From Scolanthus callimorphus (Eukaryota > Cnidaria > Anthozoa > Actiniaria > Edwardsiidae), in NCBI GenBank assembly GCA_033964015.1, contig CM066914.1:12143831-12207830 (forward strand): a stretch of DNA of 64,000 bases, read 5' to 3'. Shown here in pieces: positions 23,371-36,100 of the stretch (position 1 is its first letter; each line of letters begins with the position of its first letter). A model generated the notes under the pieces. It was not told where the DNA came from. It ran no database searches and was given only the letters and a program-made list of their open reading frames with translations. A program made the position numbers and the translations under genes.

Positions 23371-24338
23371 TTTTTTAGCATTGGTCTTTGGTCAAAGACC
23401 AATATAGAACACCTTTGATTACTGGTATTGATGAAAGACATGGTAATACAACTGCCTGCAATTTTATTTATTTTCAATTTCACTTTTTTATTTCAATATA
23501 ATTACAGTAGCACTGAATCCACAAACACTGAAAATGCCAACAAATGATTGGTCATGCAATAAGACTTTTGAGATATCCAGCTCTTCATTAATTTGATGCT
23601 GGTCCTTTCTCGGTGGTATATCAACTTGGAACAATGCCTGCATGAACTTTTCAGATGCATTTTAGGTGTTCATGGTGTATTTGTTTATTTACATTAAAAA
23701 ATAAATATATCCTCAACATGTCCCTTGAAGTTTGTATTTCAAGTCTGCCACTCAAAATTAACATACATTAGGAATCATAAGGCCAAAGAATGTAGTTATT
23801 TGAAAATTAATTAAAAAATATATGTTAGCACCTATAGTAGTTATGAGCTTTCTCAACAGGAAACACATAGTTGTGTTGTCTTAATCTTGTAAATGGAAAT
23901 TGTTGAAACAGCAGTACAATAACTCATAATCTTGCCTTATTTTCTGATTTTAATGTACACATTTTTACAACTATTGATTTAATATTCCATTCATCAGGTG
24001 TAATGAAAAATAAATTATTTTAGTGGCATGGAAATCATGCAACTCCAAACAAGATACCCAACCTGGAGGGAATGGGAAATTCAGGGAATGTTGGGTGGGA
24101 AAGGATAAGATGCTCATACAAAGCCTAAAATAAGAGTGTGTTTGGAATTTACGAGTGGTAGGGTCCTTTGTAAAATTCCCTCCATGGTGTCGAGAGATGG
24201 AGTACTTTTGAAATTACACCTTTGATATCAAGAAATGCACTGTTTAATGATCAAAAACAGCACACTTCACTGTTTATCAGTTATGCATACTGCTCTTATG
24301 CATCCTCTATCCTGGATTAAATAGCCTCTATCTTCTGC
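23371..24338. other. Gene-free stretch downstream of AOX
   Basis: AT-rich sequence with only short open frames. Part of it is expected to be the AOX 3' UTR on the - strand. I see no RNA gene or further repeat that I can define. Confidence 0.6.
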
Positions 24339-27300
24339 TCATACTTTAGAGCTTCTCTGTCCTGGATAAAATGGGTTAGGTTGGTCCAAGTGCATGGAAC
24401 TGAGTGTGTGGTTTACCACTCTATGGTGAGCCTCATCTGCACGTATAGCAAGTACAACGTCACGCATCATGGCATCATCCTGTAAAGTGTCAGGGCAAAT
24501 ACATCAATAGACCGATCCCTATTTTGACGATAGCTCCGCCCATTCATAGCAAACAAAAAGAGTTTTCCCTACGGAATTCAAAATGTCCGAGCAACAAACT
24601 TGAATATCAAAGATTTTTAATAATTATTCAGCTTTTCAAGATAAAAATATAAAATCCAAATTGCATGCAACAACTTCTAACACCTCCCTGCAATCGGTGT
24701 CTTTTCCGCGCTCTATGCAAAAGATAAAATTTGGCTTGTCCGACGTAAGCAACAGTAACTAGGGGTATAACAATGAATGCAGGATCAGTGAATTACTAGA
24801 GGTTTGTCCCATTGGCATTTTTTGTTGTCCTTTTGTGACATGCGAAATTATACAGGAATAGCTGTAGTGGTGTGTGAGCATTATTTTTGGTGAGAAATTG
24901 AGAATGTGTTTACCATAAGTTTCAGAATTGTAAGGGAAAGGCTTTGTTAGCTAATTTCAAGTCTCAAGCACTATGTCAAGTCAGTTGGCGGCAGGGTTTT
25001 GCCATCTGTATTATAATGCGTGTCCTTGTTATTTATTCCACAATCTGATAGCTGTTGTTTTGTAGTGATGCCCATATTTGGGAGCGGTTGCACATGTGTC
25101 AGGTTGTGGCATGATATCAAATTCAGTTCTGTCCCAACACTCATGTGATTAGGTTGTTCTGTAGTTTCTGTAGCCATCCAAATGAACCAGTACAAAACCA
25201 GTACTTCTCACCTTCAATTTCCAGTAGTTAATTGCAATCTTTGGTGCCTTCTGTTTCTCCCATACTGGAAGTTTTCCTTCATCAATGCACTAAAAAATAA
25301 AACATTTACTATAGGGTGATTGCTTCTTGGCAATAAAATATGCACTAGGGTCAATCGTTTTGGGCGTAGACTTTGTTGGAATGCAGCAAAACAATGTAGC
25401 AGACCAAACGCTCAAAGTTTACGCCCACAAACATTGATCACGTGGTACATAAGCAACTCATCATGTGGTACAAACAAGGTGATCACGTGATGAATTTGAG
25501 ACAACCGCCAGCGGGCTGAAAAGCCGAGAGCTGTAATGGTCTACTGGGAAGAGTAGTACTATATTTTTCTCTTAAAAGAAGGGTCACAGACAGCCCAGGA
25601 CCCCCTGGCTATACCCACCCTGAAATTTCAGTGGTCCTAAATTATGGACCATTCCAGTTATAAGTGCATGCATGCTTTTCAGTTGAGAAATGCCCTCCCT
25701 CTCAACATGCAGGATCCACATACATTATAGCTTATAATTATTATTATTAGCTGGTCCGAATACTCCACTACATACATATACCATCGACTGTCTACTGACA
25801 CCCACAGTGCAATATAATTTACCTCTAGGCAATGAGTGTATGTTTTCACTGCCTCCTCTTCCAAGTATCCAACAAAACGATGGCAGAAACGAGGGCTCAG
25901 CAAATATGCTATGAAGAACATGTTCACAAACACACCTAGACAACAAAACAGCAACAATTAGTATTATTAAATGAAGGTTTATAGACTAAGTTACTTTTTC
26001 ATGATTTAAACTGAAGCAATGTAATACAAATATTTAGCAAGATATTTAGATAATGTTGACCATCCATATTCATCACCCATCCACCCTCATCCAAGGAAGG
26101 AAACATTTCATTACTTTTTCCTTATCCCTAAACCCCCACCTTGTGCTCCTAGAATGACTCCTCTAAACAACATCCCTGGTTGCTTGAGCTCCAAAGCTGT
26201 CATCAAGTGCATTCTCTCATTTTCAGCTTCCTCTAAAATGAAAAAGATAATTATACAATTTTTACCAGTTGATGTGAAACACTGTGACAGGGTGAGTCAT
26301 ATTTTCAAGGCAAAGTTTATTGTATTCATGGTTTGGATGAATCCTTAATAAGAACATATTATTATTATAAGGATATCTTCTGATAAATGAATTCTTTACT
26401 ATACCTAGTAAGGTATGGATCCATCCATGATCTCTTGTTAGCCGACGAAGGGAGTTAAAATGCCTGGTCATAGCACCGATCATACCAGGGACTCCTGCAA
26501 CTGTCTCCAACATAATGATTCGGCTAAGACAAAAACACAAATTGAAATAAAAACTGATCATCTCATCTCACATTTTTCCATTTTGTGATGAAAAATGTTT
26601 GCTCTGTAGTCATAATGTCAAATGCCTAGGGGGGTCTTTCAGGTCATAATGGTAGGGATGATAGTGGGAAATCCTGAGAAAGAACCCTAAAAAGACAGCT
26701 ACCCACAGAACTTAGCAAAAGTTTTTTTTGTCCTAAAAACACCATTTTTTCTGTGGTCACTTGAAACCCTTCAGTTTTCAACATTTCTACGAGAAAACTT
26801 GCTGAAATGGCACTCTAATGAATACTGTTTGTTTTGTTACAACCTGATTTTGCTTGAATAGATACTAAAAATAGGATGCTGTCCCCCTCTCAGGGCCATA
26901 GCTAGCATAGGGTCAGAGGGGGCAGTTGCCCCCCCAGCGAAGTAGAATTTTTAGTGTCAACACTAAATGAACAATGAATGAACATTTTCTCTTTTTAACT
27001 GCAACTTTTATTGGCAAACAAGCCCATGTAACCGTTGTGTGATATACAGTGCCAATAAAATATGCCTATGCCTGCCTATGCCTGTGGGGAAAAACCTGCT
27101 CCCTCCCCCCCAGCAAATACAAAGAATGACCAAGGCCTGCCCCCCCAGTCAAAAATTTCTAGCTACAGCCTTGCCTCCTAGCCTGCGTAGCGTGTTTTCA
27201 TGGAGTTTAGGGTCAGAGAAAAGCCTTGAGAGATTTTCGATGACTTCAAGTCAGCCAATGGCCACGCGAAATATGGGTCAAGGGCGAAAATGAAACCCAC

Positions 27301-28419
27301 AGGAAACCCACAGGAAACTCTTGCTATGCAGGCTATCCCACCTCGCTGGGTTACAGGTTTATTTCTTTCAAACATCACTTACTTTAGCCACTTGTTTTCT
27401 GTCATACGGCCAATCTTGTATAGAGAGAATAGATCAAAGGCTGTCCGCAGGGTCTGAACAGAGTAATATGCCAGCTGATAGTGAAAATAAATAATTAGTT
27501 TGTCTTGAATTCTCAAATGAGGATGTAGGAGGAGTTATAATCCCAGGGTGGGGTGGGATGGGGATTATGATGTGCATAAGTATACCACTAAACAAAAATT
27601 CCTGTTTTCATTAATTCTTGAGAAATGTATACCTTGTCAACTTTAGTGTCTGGTTCAAGATGATTTATTTCCACACGATGAACATCATTCTCAGTCCTAA
27701 AAGACAGATAATTTTGTTAAAGCTCAGCCAAGGTCAATTCTCTTCATTTTTGGCATAAAAAAGTTTTAGCTTTATATTTGTTTAAAATCACTTCTGCCCC
27801 ACCACCGCTTTTAAAATTTCCTGTTAAAAAATATGCTTGCTTGCATGTTTGTGTGAGGTGATGAAAGACGCATCACATACCATATTGGGTGAGGTAAAAG
27901 ATATGATCTGTCATCAGGGTCAACTGCTTTTTGCTGCTGTTGTTGTGCCTCCTTAAAGTGTGGTAGCTGTTGACATCTAGTGGCACTTGTGTGGAGGTGA
28001 CTGACCTAACGTTTTAGAGCAGAGAAGAGTGGATTTCAGATGACTGTCATGGGTGATTGCAAATAGGTAGGCGCAAAAAGTCAGCCTCCAACTGATTTGC
28101 CATCTCTCTCATAAATCTATTCATCAAATAGGTGGCCCAGTTTGACTTTTACTGTGAACTTTGTAAAACCAACTTTATAACACATCCCAAAAACCACAAA
28201 AGGCATTTTTCTTTGCATCTAAAGAAAGCCTTCCAGAAAAATTAATCCTACCATTGAAAGCTAGCTCACCGACAAAGTTGAAGCCGGCAACATCTGAACT
28301 TGAAACGCACTTCTCTGCACTACTAGTCCACCACCAAGTTTCGCTGTCAGCAATCGACTTGATCGCGAAAAAACACGACTCAAAGGAGGCAAAACGCGTT
28401 GCAGTTCATTAGCCACCAT
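24339..28419 (-). CDS. AOX: Mitochondrial alternative oxidase, 324 aa, nine exons
   Basis: Exons in gene order: 28419-28270, 28005-27881, 27696-27633, 27474-27383, 26523-26405, 26232-26140, 25935-25823, 25289-25212, 24479-24339. All junctions keep phase, giving 975 nt with stop. AOX is an inner-membrane di-iron ubiquinol oxidase that passes electrons to oxygen without pumping protons, bypassing complexes III and IV. The first 50 residues look like a presequence. Signatures follow: [14 protein letters not shown] (iron ligand Glu about 150), [11 protein letters not shown] (Glu 189, His 192), VGYLEEEAV (Glu about 241) and [12 protein letters not shown] (Glu 294, His 297). All expected iron ligands are present. 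An in-frame upstream ATG exists at 28653, but 28419 has the better context (ACAACCATGG) and leads directly into the presequence. Length is slightly short of many animal AOXs. Confidence 0.96.
25338..25559. mobile_element. Left-truncated copy of the 58563-type MITE
   Basis: It shares GGGCGTAGACTTTGTTGG, GTTTACGCCCACAAACATTG, ATCACGTGGTAC and the right end GGTCTACTGGGAAGAGTAG with the full element at 58563-58877. The left third is missing. It lies in the AOX intron between exons 25823 and 25289. Confidence 0.75.
26891..27173. mobile_element. Probable inverted-repeat element in AOX intron
   Basis: Left end AGGGCCATAGCTAG and right end CTAGCTACAGCCTTG are imperfectly inverted. Both halves carry short C runs (TGCCCCCCCAG, CTGCCCCCCCAG). 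No clear target duplication. It abuts the next element at 27179. Confidence 0.5.
27179..27335. mobile_element. Short MITE, TAGCCTGCGTAGC ends
   Basis: The ends TAGCCTGCGTAGC and GCTATGCAGGCTA form imperfect terminal inverted repeats over 157 bp. They resemble the TAGCCTGC ends of the element at 51017-51340. It lies 47 bp from an AOX exon. Confidence 0.55.
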
Positions 28420-28547
28420 GGTTGTCGTATTAAATGTCTTTCCAGTATCTAGCTTGTTTACACAAAACTTTATGCTTCGTACTTGAGCTTGTGTTCTGTG
28501 GACCGATATGACTTGGGTGCAATTTATAGCGAAATTTACATCAGCCG

Positions 28548-28565
28548 TGACGTAACGTGACGTCA
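28548..28565. promoter_or_regulatory. CRE/ATF-type sites upstream of AOX
   Basis: TGACGTAA (28548-28555) and a perfect CRE TGACGTCA (28558-28565) lie about 130-145 bp before the chosen AOX start. These are binding sites for CREB/ATF-class bZIP proteins. If the upstream ATG at 28653 were used they would be coding, which I think unlikely. Confidence 0.45.
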
Positions 28566-29197
28566 CGGTATGTGCGTGACAGTAATAATGCTGAGTAATC
28601 GTTACTCGCGTACTGCGCAATTTCTTGAGCTGATCAAGGGGGAATTGTACCATATACTCTACGATAAATGACCGGGTAATTTAAACAATTATGGACTACT
28701 CTCTTGAATTTACTTCGAGATCGACGCGAGCAAACATTCATATAGTGCGCTTTTGCCATTGAAGTCAGAATAGAATCCTAGGAATCCTTTTTAATTGGAT
28801 CGCAGAAACAAGAGAGGATAGGAGAGACTTGTGAGATGAAATCTGAGACAAAATCTGCTGACTCACGATGATATTGGTTTGTTCTGGAGTCAAATGTGCG
28901 GCGGAACTGGTGTCCATGTCCAAGATTTTTACGCTGGGAGTTGGCCTAGGCTGGGTTGGCCTAAAATTATCGCTATTTTGTTTTCATTTATTCTTTTAGG
29001 GGGGAGGGGAATTACTGTCATATCAGAGGCAAATTTCCGTGATAAATCAAACAAATCTAAATTTAATATTATGTTTTGCTGAGAATCGTCTACTTGTCTG
29101 GTTTGACCTAGAAAAAATTGCAACCATGCGGACATATTTGTTTAATTGGCTCAATATATCCAAAATTCTAAACAGTTCTTAATTAAAAGAAAAGAAT

Positions 29198-29469
29198 GGC
29201 TGATTGCATTTTAAACCGCACTGTGGGAGGTTGAGCACCTATGGAAATTTTCCAGTGGAGGGGGTGTGCCTGGAGACTGGAAATTCCAAGAGGGAGGGTA
29301 AAAAAAAGGTGGCTTTCCAGGGGCATTTTATCCAAAAATAGATTTTCCAGGGGTATTTTGCTGGAAATAAAATGGAAATTCCAGGGGAGGGGGTCATTTA
29401 TGAGGTTGGAAATTCCAGGGGAGGGCCTCAACCCCCCCTCTCCGGTGCAGTTTAAAAATGCAATCAGCC
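29198..29469. mobile_element. Inverted-repeat element with internal TTCCAGGGG repeats
   Basis: The ends GGCTGATTGCATTTTAAACC and the complementary right end (GCAGTTTAAAAATGCAATCAGCC) face each other. The interior repeats GGAAATTCCAGGGG-like words six or so times, which accounts for the open frames on both strands here. Confidence 0.7.
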
Positions 29470-29560
29470 AATGTGAGAGATTTGTGGCCTGTACTACTTT
29501 CATTTCAATACCTTTCACAGTATTCAAACTCTGCCAGCCACAAGTTCTTTTCCATTCTCT

Positions 29561-29764
29561 TACCCAGAGCTCCCCGGCTCGTCTCCTCGCGGGGGAGGCT
29601 CTGGTGACAGCCACTGACGCATGCGTGAGATTTGATACAGAGCCGTTGAGAGAAATATCTTTCTGCGCATGCACCAACGTTTAAAACTAGCCAATCAGCA
29701 AAGGTCCTCAAATGGATGTCACCAGAGCCTCCCCTGCGAGCAGACGAGCCGGGGAGCTCTGGGT
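29561..29764. mobile_element. 204-bp MITE, TACCCAGAGCTCCCCGGC ends
   Basis: Left end TACCCAGAGCTCCCCGGCTC and inverted right end match over about 50 bp, including AGGCTCTGGTGACA against TGTCACCAGAGCCT. The core is unique sequence. No clear target duplication was recognised. Confidence 0.8.
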
Positions 29765-31402
29765 ACGAGAATGGTTCTTTTCACTCAATGTCAAAGTATG
29801 CAAATAAGCTGAAATTTCCAGAACAGATATTTTTTTATATTTTTCCCTAGTTATTCCAGAGTATTTGATATTTTTATGTGAAAAAATGCTGGTTGCAGTT
29901 GTTTTCAAGCTAGATCAATTGGGCCAATTTCAATCAGAAATGCAGCAATTTCCAAGCAATTTAAATTTATTAACATTTTGAAACATTTACACACAGTAAG
30001 TATTCTTTCACATTGCAAACATGGAATCATTTGTGCCCCATTTACAATAAGAGGTGGCGAATGGGCTCCTGAAAAATACAGAGTCTAGAATAAATAATGA
30101 AGAATCTTTAAACTTTTAATGTGCGTCTCGAAATCTAATACAGATAATATATGAGCTGATACTTTTTTGAGTCTTAGGCTCTGATAACCCAGGGTGTTTG
30201 TTTCTCAAAGTCTTAAATTTACCATTCGCCACCCCTACAATGGAGTGGTTCTCATAAACCAGTGGAATAGTAGAGAAAGCAAAAAATTTATTATAATAGA
30301 GCACATCAATAAAACTATTATTACTATTAGCTGAATAGTGATTCATGGATTTATGAATCCATAGACATCTGGAACTAATTTACTTTTCAGAATTTTATGA
30401 AAACCACTCCCAGGTTTCTTAGCTTGTTGGTAAGTGACATTACAGAGATGATTTGTCAGTTCAAAACACAAGATGCATGGCTGCCATAAACCTAAAACAG
30501 CCTTAACAATCTTGAAAATATTTAGTCCCTCATCAGAAAATTGGAAAATAAGAGTTGTTTCTATAAACCCGTGAAACAGCTCACATATATTTACACTTTA
30601 CTACACTCTGATTCATGCTAGTTAACATGCTTGGAAAGTTGATCAACTATCATTAAAATTTAAAAGTCTATGATTGTATTCAAGTGTATTAGATTGGTTT
30701 TGATAAACCCATGGAACACACTATATAGACGACAGGGGCGTAGCCAGGCTTAAAAATGGAATGGCCCGCAATCTAGACCAATTTCAATATATATTAAAAT
30801 TCCAACTTGAATCTGAAACTAAGGGAATAAAACAAAAGAGACAAATTTATTCATTCAGCAATGCCAATGGGTTTTCTTGTTTTATTCCCGGAGCCTTGGG
30901 CCCAAGTTAGAAATTTACTATATCCAAAGTGGTCTTTTCTAATATTTAACAATTCGTCATTGAAGGCGACGTAAATAGGTGAAGTTGTGGTGACTACCGG
31001 TATTTACCAATATTTATGTAGCCTGAGGCTACTAATTGTTTAGTATAATTACTCAAGCGACTTTTAAGATTTCTGACAAAAATTTGGGTTTAGGGGTATT
31101 TTTAGTTTCATGTAAAAAAGTGCATGCGTGATCCCCAATGCTTTCAATGCTATGAACGTCTCAACCAGTCAGTGTGTGGAATCACTTCAGTAATTTTACT
31201 AAAAGTAGTCATGTATAACTAAGCTTGTACACTTAAAGCTGGCTATGCACTTATTTAAGTAATGACTAAATTACAAAGAGCATGACTGTAAAAAAAAGAA
31301 AAGACTATGGCATGCACTGATTGGTTGGTCATTGATTCCCTGTGCCATGATTGGCCCAAATACACATCCATAAGAAATCTGCTCTATTCTGTGAATGAGG
31401 CA

Positions 31403-32760
31403 TTACTCATTCTCAGCCAAATGAGGTATTTCTACCTGTGGTGGCAATACTGCCTTCAACTTGTTAACCTCTTTAACAAGCTGCTCCAATTTCACCCTGA
31501 GAAAGTAATTCTCTCTCTCCAACTCAAATTCTTTTGCAAACAAAGCCTTGTGCTTCCCTTCTTGACTGTCTAAACTTCTTTGAAGCCTTGTTATTCCGTT
31601 TTCTCTTTTCCAAGATTTTGGCATCATCAGACAGAGATGGCTCACTCCCCTCTGATAAACTGTCATCCCCAATAGCTTGCAAACTTGTAGCCAATTTGCC
31701 CTCCCCATCAATTCTCAAAAACAGCTCATTGTTTTCGGATGTTGTCTCACCCTGAATTCCTGGTAAATCTGCCAAGTAGCAATGATCTTTCATATGCTCT
31801 ATCCCAGTGATCTCTGAATGATTCCAGAAGGTGTGATCAGAGTTCTGAATAGGTGACAATGGCAGGTTTTCGTGTGATCTTGATATGTGATGCCTTCTGG
31901 GTTTCACGGGACTTGAAGAACTCTTGCACTGGTCAGTAACAAGGCTTTTTCAAGCTCTGCTACTTGATCAAAGAAGTGTTCTCCCTGGAGGCCTTGATTC
32001 CATGGCACAAAATCCAGGCCATCGTGAGACCCATCGGCACTACAAGTGTTAGCTGTGCTTGAGCTGTCTGACCCTCCTAATGAAGGGAATGGGGAGGCCA
32101 AGCAAAAAACCCCTGAAAAAGAAAATGTCTTAAATACAGATCAAATCTACAGACCTTGCACTCAAATGGATTTCTACAAGGCCCAGAGGTAGTTCCTCCG
32201 ACAGAGATTCTTGGGAAGGAAATGTAATGCAATGTAATGTCAAAGAATTCAATCACTAAAGATTTTATCCAAGTTTGCTTTAGTCACAACAGGGTCCTTT
32301 TACTCCATATCTATAAAATATTTAATAAAGCAATTTGCCTTTTAGCTTTTTGATTGTATAGATTCCAAACGAACAAACAAATCAAATCGTTAAGCGTTAT
32401 TTTAACGAATCCGTTAACCTTGACAGGGAGCAGCTGTAAGTTATGTAAATTCCTGAAAAAAATCAGCGATATTGCATTAACTTAAGTTAAGTTTCTTAAT
32501 TTAAGAAAAAATTATGATTGTTCAAACAAGGAGAATTGAATGTGAATATAACTTAATTTATAAATATGTCACTAAAACCCTTTATATTGACACTATTTTG
32601 CCACAAAGCATAACATAAGGAACTGCCTTGACAGAGAAGCAAAACTGAGTGATATGTTGGCCCTACCATTGTCAAAGACGACGTGCGGATTCGTAGGGAA
32701 CTGACGAACGGCGCTGAGCTGGCGAAATCTGCCCACGGCACAAAGACGGCAGTTTTTCCG
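31403..32760 (-). CDS. bZIP transcription factor, reading frame interrupted
   Basis: A first exon (donor after 32667) joins a second exon (32112-31403) through VFDNGVFCLASPF. The N-terminal part is Ser/acid-rich (PSLGGSDSSSTANTCSADGS). The basic region EKRKRNNKASKKFRQSRR and the zipper KALFAKEFELEREN..FLRVKLEQLVKEVNKLK are unmistakable but lie in different frames. Two one- or two-base shifts, near 31945-31950 (a run of five A, six would fix it) and near 31575 (GGG), separate them. With these corrected one continuous protein results. I see no in-frame ATG in exon 1, so the start is unresolved. The family within bZIP (ATF/CREB or C/EBP-like) is unclear. It is either a working gene with sequence errors or a young pseudogene. 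Confidence 0.7.
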
Positions 32761-33152
32761 TCTTCAGAATCGGCGACACGTCCTTCATTCTCTTATTCTT
32801 TTCCTTCCTACGCGACGCAGGACTCTTAAAGTACATCTCAAAGCGAATTTCTCGTCAGAATGAGAACAGAAGTGAAAATGAAAAGCTATTTTCTTGACTC
32901 AAGAAAATTTGCTTCCCAACGCGAAGTCGAACAAGTCGAACGTGGTCTGAGAGGTGTGACGTCATTCGCTATGAGAGGGACTACGCACTAGGGCTAGGAA
33001 CGCCTGCTTGAATTTGTAGAACTTCAGTCAAAATCAATGTGAGTCCAGTTGAAAGTTTCACTCCAAAAATAACCAATACGTCATTTAAAAGTCACTTTAT
33101 GAATATCAAAACTTGACTCTATCTGCTATGCACCAAGTTCTTTGAATTTAGC
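32761..33152. promoter_or_regulatory. Shared divergent promoter of the bZIP and BTBD8 genes
   Basis: The bZIP (-) and BTBD8-like (+) genes start about 400 bp apart, head to head. A perfect CRE, TGACGTCA, lies at 32957-32964, near the middle. Its presence next to a bZIP gene makes autoregulation possible but this is inference. Confidence 0.5.
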
Positions 33153-36100
33153 ATGAATCAGACCACAGGGACGAGAAGTAAAGCCTTTAAACAAAAGGAA
33201 AACATAGCGCGGGAAAATGTTCGAGCAAGAAACGAGCAGGAATTAGTGGGAGATTTGACAAGGTCAGTTACTTAATACAAGCGGTTCTGTCGGTTGTTAA
33301 TCACATATGATTCAGTTGGTTTACTAGTTTGCCAACTAGTTTTGCGTTGTCTTTATATCATACTTTGTATTATTATTTAGGCTTTCTAAAATTCTTGCTG
33401 TTTTCTCTATTCATCTTTCAAATGTTATAAACTTAAAGTTTAATACTATCCGTGTATATTGCCCATACACCAAAATATAGGGTCACCCTGTGTACAGACT
33501 ATAAAACAAGTAAAAAAATATTTGTCCACTTAGTTTGAAATAGGCTGTTCCATTTTATTTCTACCCCCCCCCCCCCCCATGTACGGTATGCCTACAAAAA
33601 AAATACCCCAATAGGCTGGGGTGGTGAATATAAAATGGAATGGCCCAATACTTATCATCACTGGTAAATGATAAATCTTTTTTATAGGCTGCTTGATGAA
33701 AAGTTATATTGCGATATAACATTGTTGTGGAGAACCAAGATTTTCCAGCTCACATTGCAATCCTCCAATCAAGAGTGCCGAAGTTCTGTCAACACTTTGT
33801 ACCTGGAGTAATCTCCCCAGATGTGGTCCAGTCTTGTATCTGCATTCAGCATGTCCTTCCAGAGGAGTTTTCAGCTTTTCTTAGGTCAGTGATCATGGTT
33901 TTGACCATGGCATTAATAAGGTTATTCTAATCCTGATGTCAGGGGTATATACTCCCAATCTTGGTATGTTGGCTTTCTGGTGTCAACCTCTGTACTTTCC
34001 ATCTCACCTCAACTTTCTAAACCTGTCATGGGAAATTCCTTGCAAGGGAAGGGATCTCAAACAGTTAGTCCTCTCCACTCTTCAAAGATTGAAGGGTTTC
34101 TGTAATCGTGTATTTTGTAATTTTCATGCATTGAGCTTAAGAAGAAAACTATTTTACTTGCATGGTGATGATTTTCATGTTGATTCTAGAAAGGGAGGAC
34201 TGGTGATTTTTTTAAATTTTATTTTTTGAACCTTGCTGTGGACAAACCCCTCTTTTTATTATTTATTTTTTCCGCCGTACCATCTCTACATAAATGTAAT
34301 GATAATGAGTAAGCCCCCTAGATGAGCCAGGTGTACTCTTGGGGCAAACTCGAGAAAAATATGTTAAAATTAAAAAATCACCATTTGCAGTACTTACAGA
34401 GTTTATATTGCTTCACATTTCTTTTATTCTAGGTTAGTGTACACTGAAAACAAGGTCAGTGATTTTAATGTGTCTGATTTTCCTGGAGGGAGAGGGTATC
34501 TTGGATCTACCCTGGTGATGATGGGCTGCAAGAGGATAGCATAATGGGAATAAATGACAGCATTGAAGATTGCTATAATAAAGTAGATAAAGAAAGCGCA
34601 GATGGTGAACTCAACATGGTTATGGGAATCCTACTGATGTCAGATCTGATACCACAGAAGACAATAGTGTATTTCTGGAGGATAAAAGTACAGGATCTCA
34701 AAACACAGAAGAGAGTTTGGTACCACAATCCAGTTATTTCTATAGAAGTGGAAATTATGTGCCTGAGGTGGGTGCCACAGAGGTTATTTTTGCCAGGTTG
34801 TGCTATTGTGGGATCAGTTTAAATGCAATCATCAATGCCAAATTTCATACCCTAAAAATTATAGTCTTGGATTTGGCTCCCAAAGGTGGGATTTTTGAAC
34901 CCCAAAATCCCAGTTTCAAAAGTTTCAGATGCTATAGATCCTTCACACCACTCCAAACAAAATGTCCAGAGCCCCTTTTGATTAACATTTTTCCTGATTG
35001 CCCAGCAATTACTGGACAAACTATTTTGGGTACCATGTGAAACTTGGGTTCCTGTGATACCTCTACTCACCAAAGGACTGTTTGTGTCAATGCTTTTTTT
35101 AAGGGATGTTGTAAGTTAGGAGCAGACCTATTGTCTCTTGTGAATGACTCAAGCTCAGCCGACATTTGTTTTATTTTAAATGGCAGTTACAAGATCCATG
35201 CTCACAGGCAAGTATAATTAAGATAAATTTGAAAATGATATTTTCCTGATGGCTAAAATTCATGCTAGGGATTATTAAGACATCCCAGGAAGGCACTAAT
35301 GCCATACCCTCTGGATTGGCAAGATCATGCCTGGGATTTCTAGATGTGATCCCTCGTGTGCATGCATCCCAGTCAAACTGTCACTGGTTTCATTTTCACC
35401 TGGGTTGAATGACAAGTAGGATTCACGTTTATGTTTTCTACTGTACATAAATTATCTTTATTGTCATCAAGAAGTTCTTCATGATTTATTCTTGTTTTAC
35501 AGAGCTATTCTGTGTGCAAGATCAAACTATTTCTCAGCAATGCTGTATGGTGGGTGGTCAGAGTGTGGGGCACATGAAATTCCACTTCAAGGGTCAGTAC
35601 CAAATATTTTTTCTGTTTGCCCACCTTAAACTATGCATTTATCTTTATTATAACGGCCAGCTTTTAGTAAGAATAATTTATGTTGTTATTATTTTTGTGA
35701 CATAAACTCAAGTTTTGTATTTCAGTGTGAGCCCAGCAGCATTTTTCACAGTTCTCCATTTTTTATATGGTGGAGTTAACAACATACCATGTGGCTCAGC
35801 ACTTCTTGGTAAGACAGCGATGGATCCTGAACCAGGGGTGTGCCGCCGAGGTCTCCAAAACCTGACCCTATCAGAGATCAACTATAGGCACCTAACCATA
35901 AAAATTGTTAAAATTATATACCCTACCACAGACCTTAGAAGGGTGGTCCAGTTGGTCACATAAAAAGTTATAACTAAATGTGGCACAAATTTGATCAAAA
36001 TTTGTTTGTAGGGTAACCATACTGAAAAACATACCCTATCAGAGAGCAAAAAAAAAACTTATTAAAGACCAAACAAGTGAAAATCAATACCCTACCACAG

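Larger units (their letters stand above)
28660..31402. other. Intergenic region between AOX and the bZIP gene
   Basis: Apart from the two inverted-repeat elements at 29198 and 29561 I see no gene. The left part holds the AOX promoter. The right part probably contains the bZIP 3' UTR on the - strand. Confidence 0.55.

Noticed and set aside
28420..28653. Longer AOX N-terminus from the upstream ATG
   Set aside because: The extra 78 codons hold no presequence character and overlap the CRE sites; the downstream ATG has a good context and begins a typical presequence.
29183..29684. Two opposite frames of about 150-160 codons
   Set aside because: They run across two inverted-repeat elements with internal TTCCAGGGG repeats; no domain or splice evidence.
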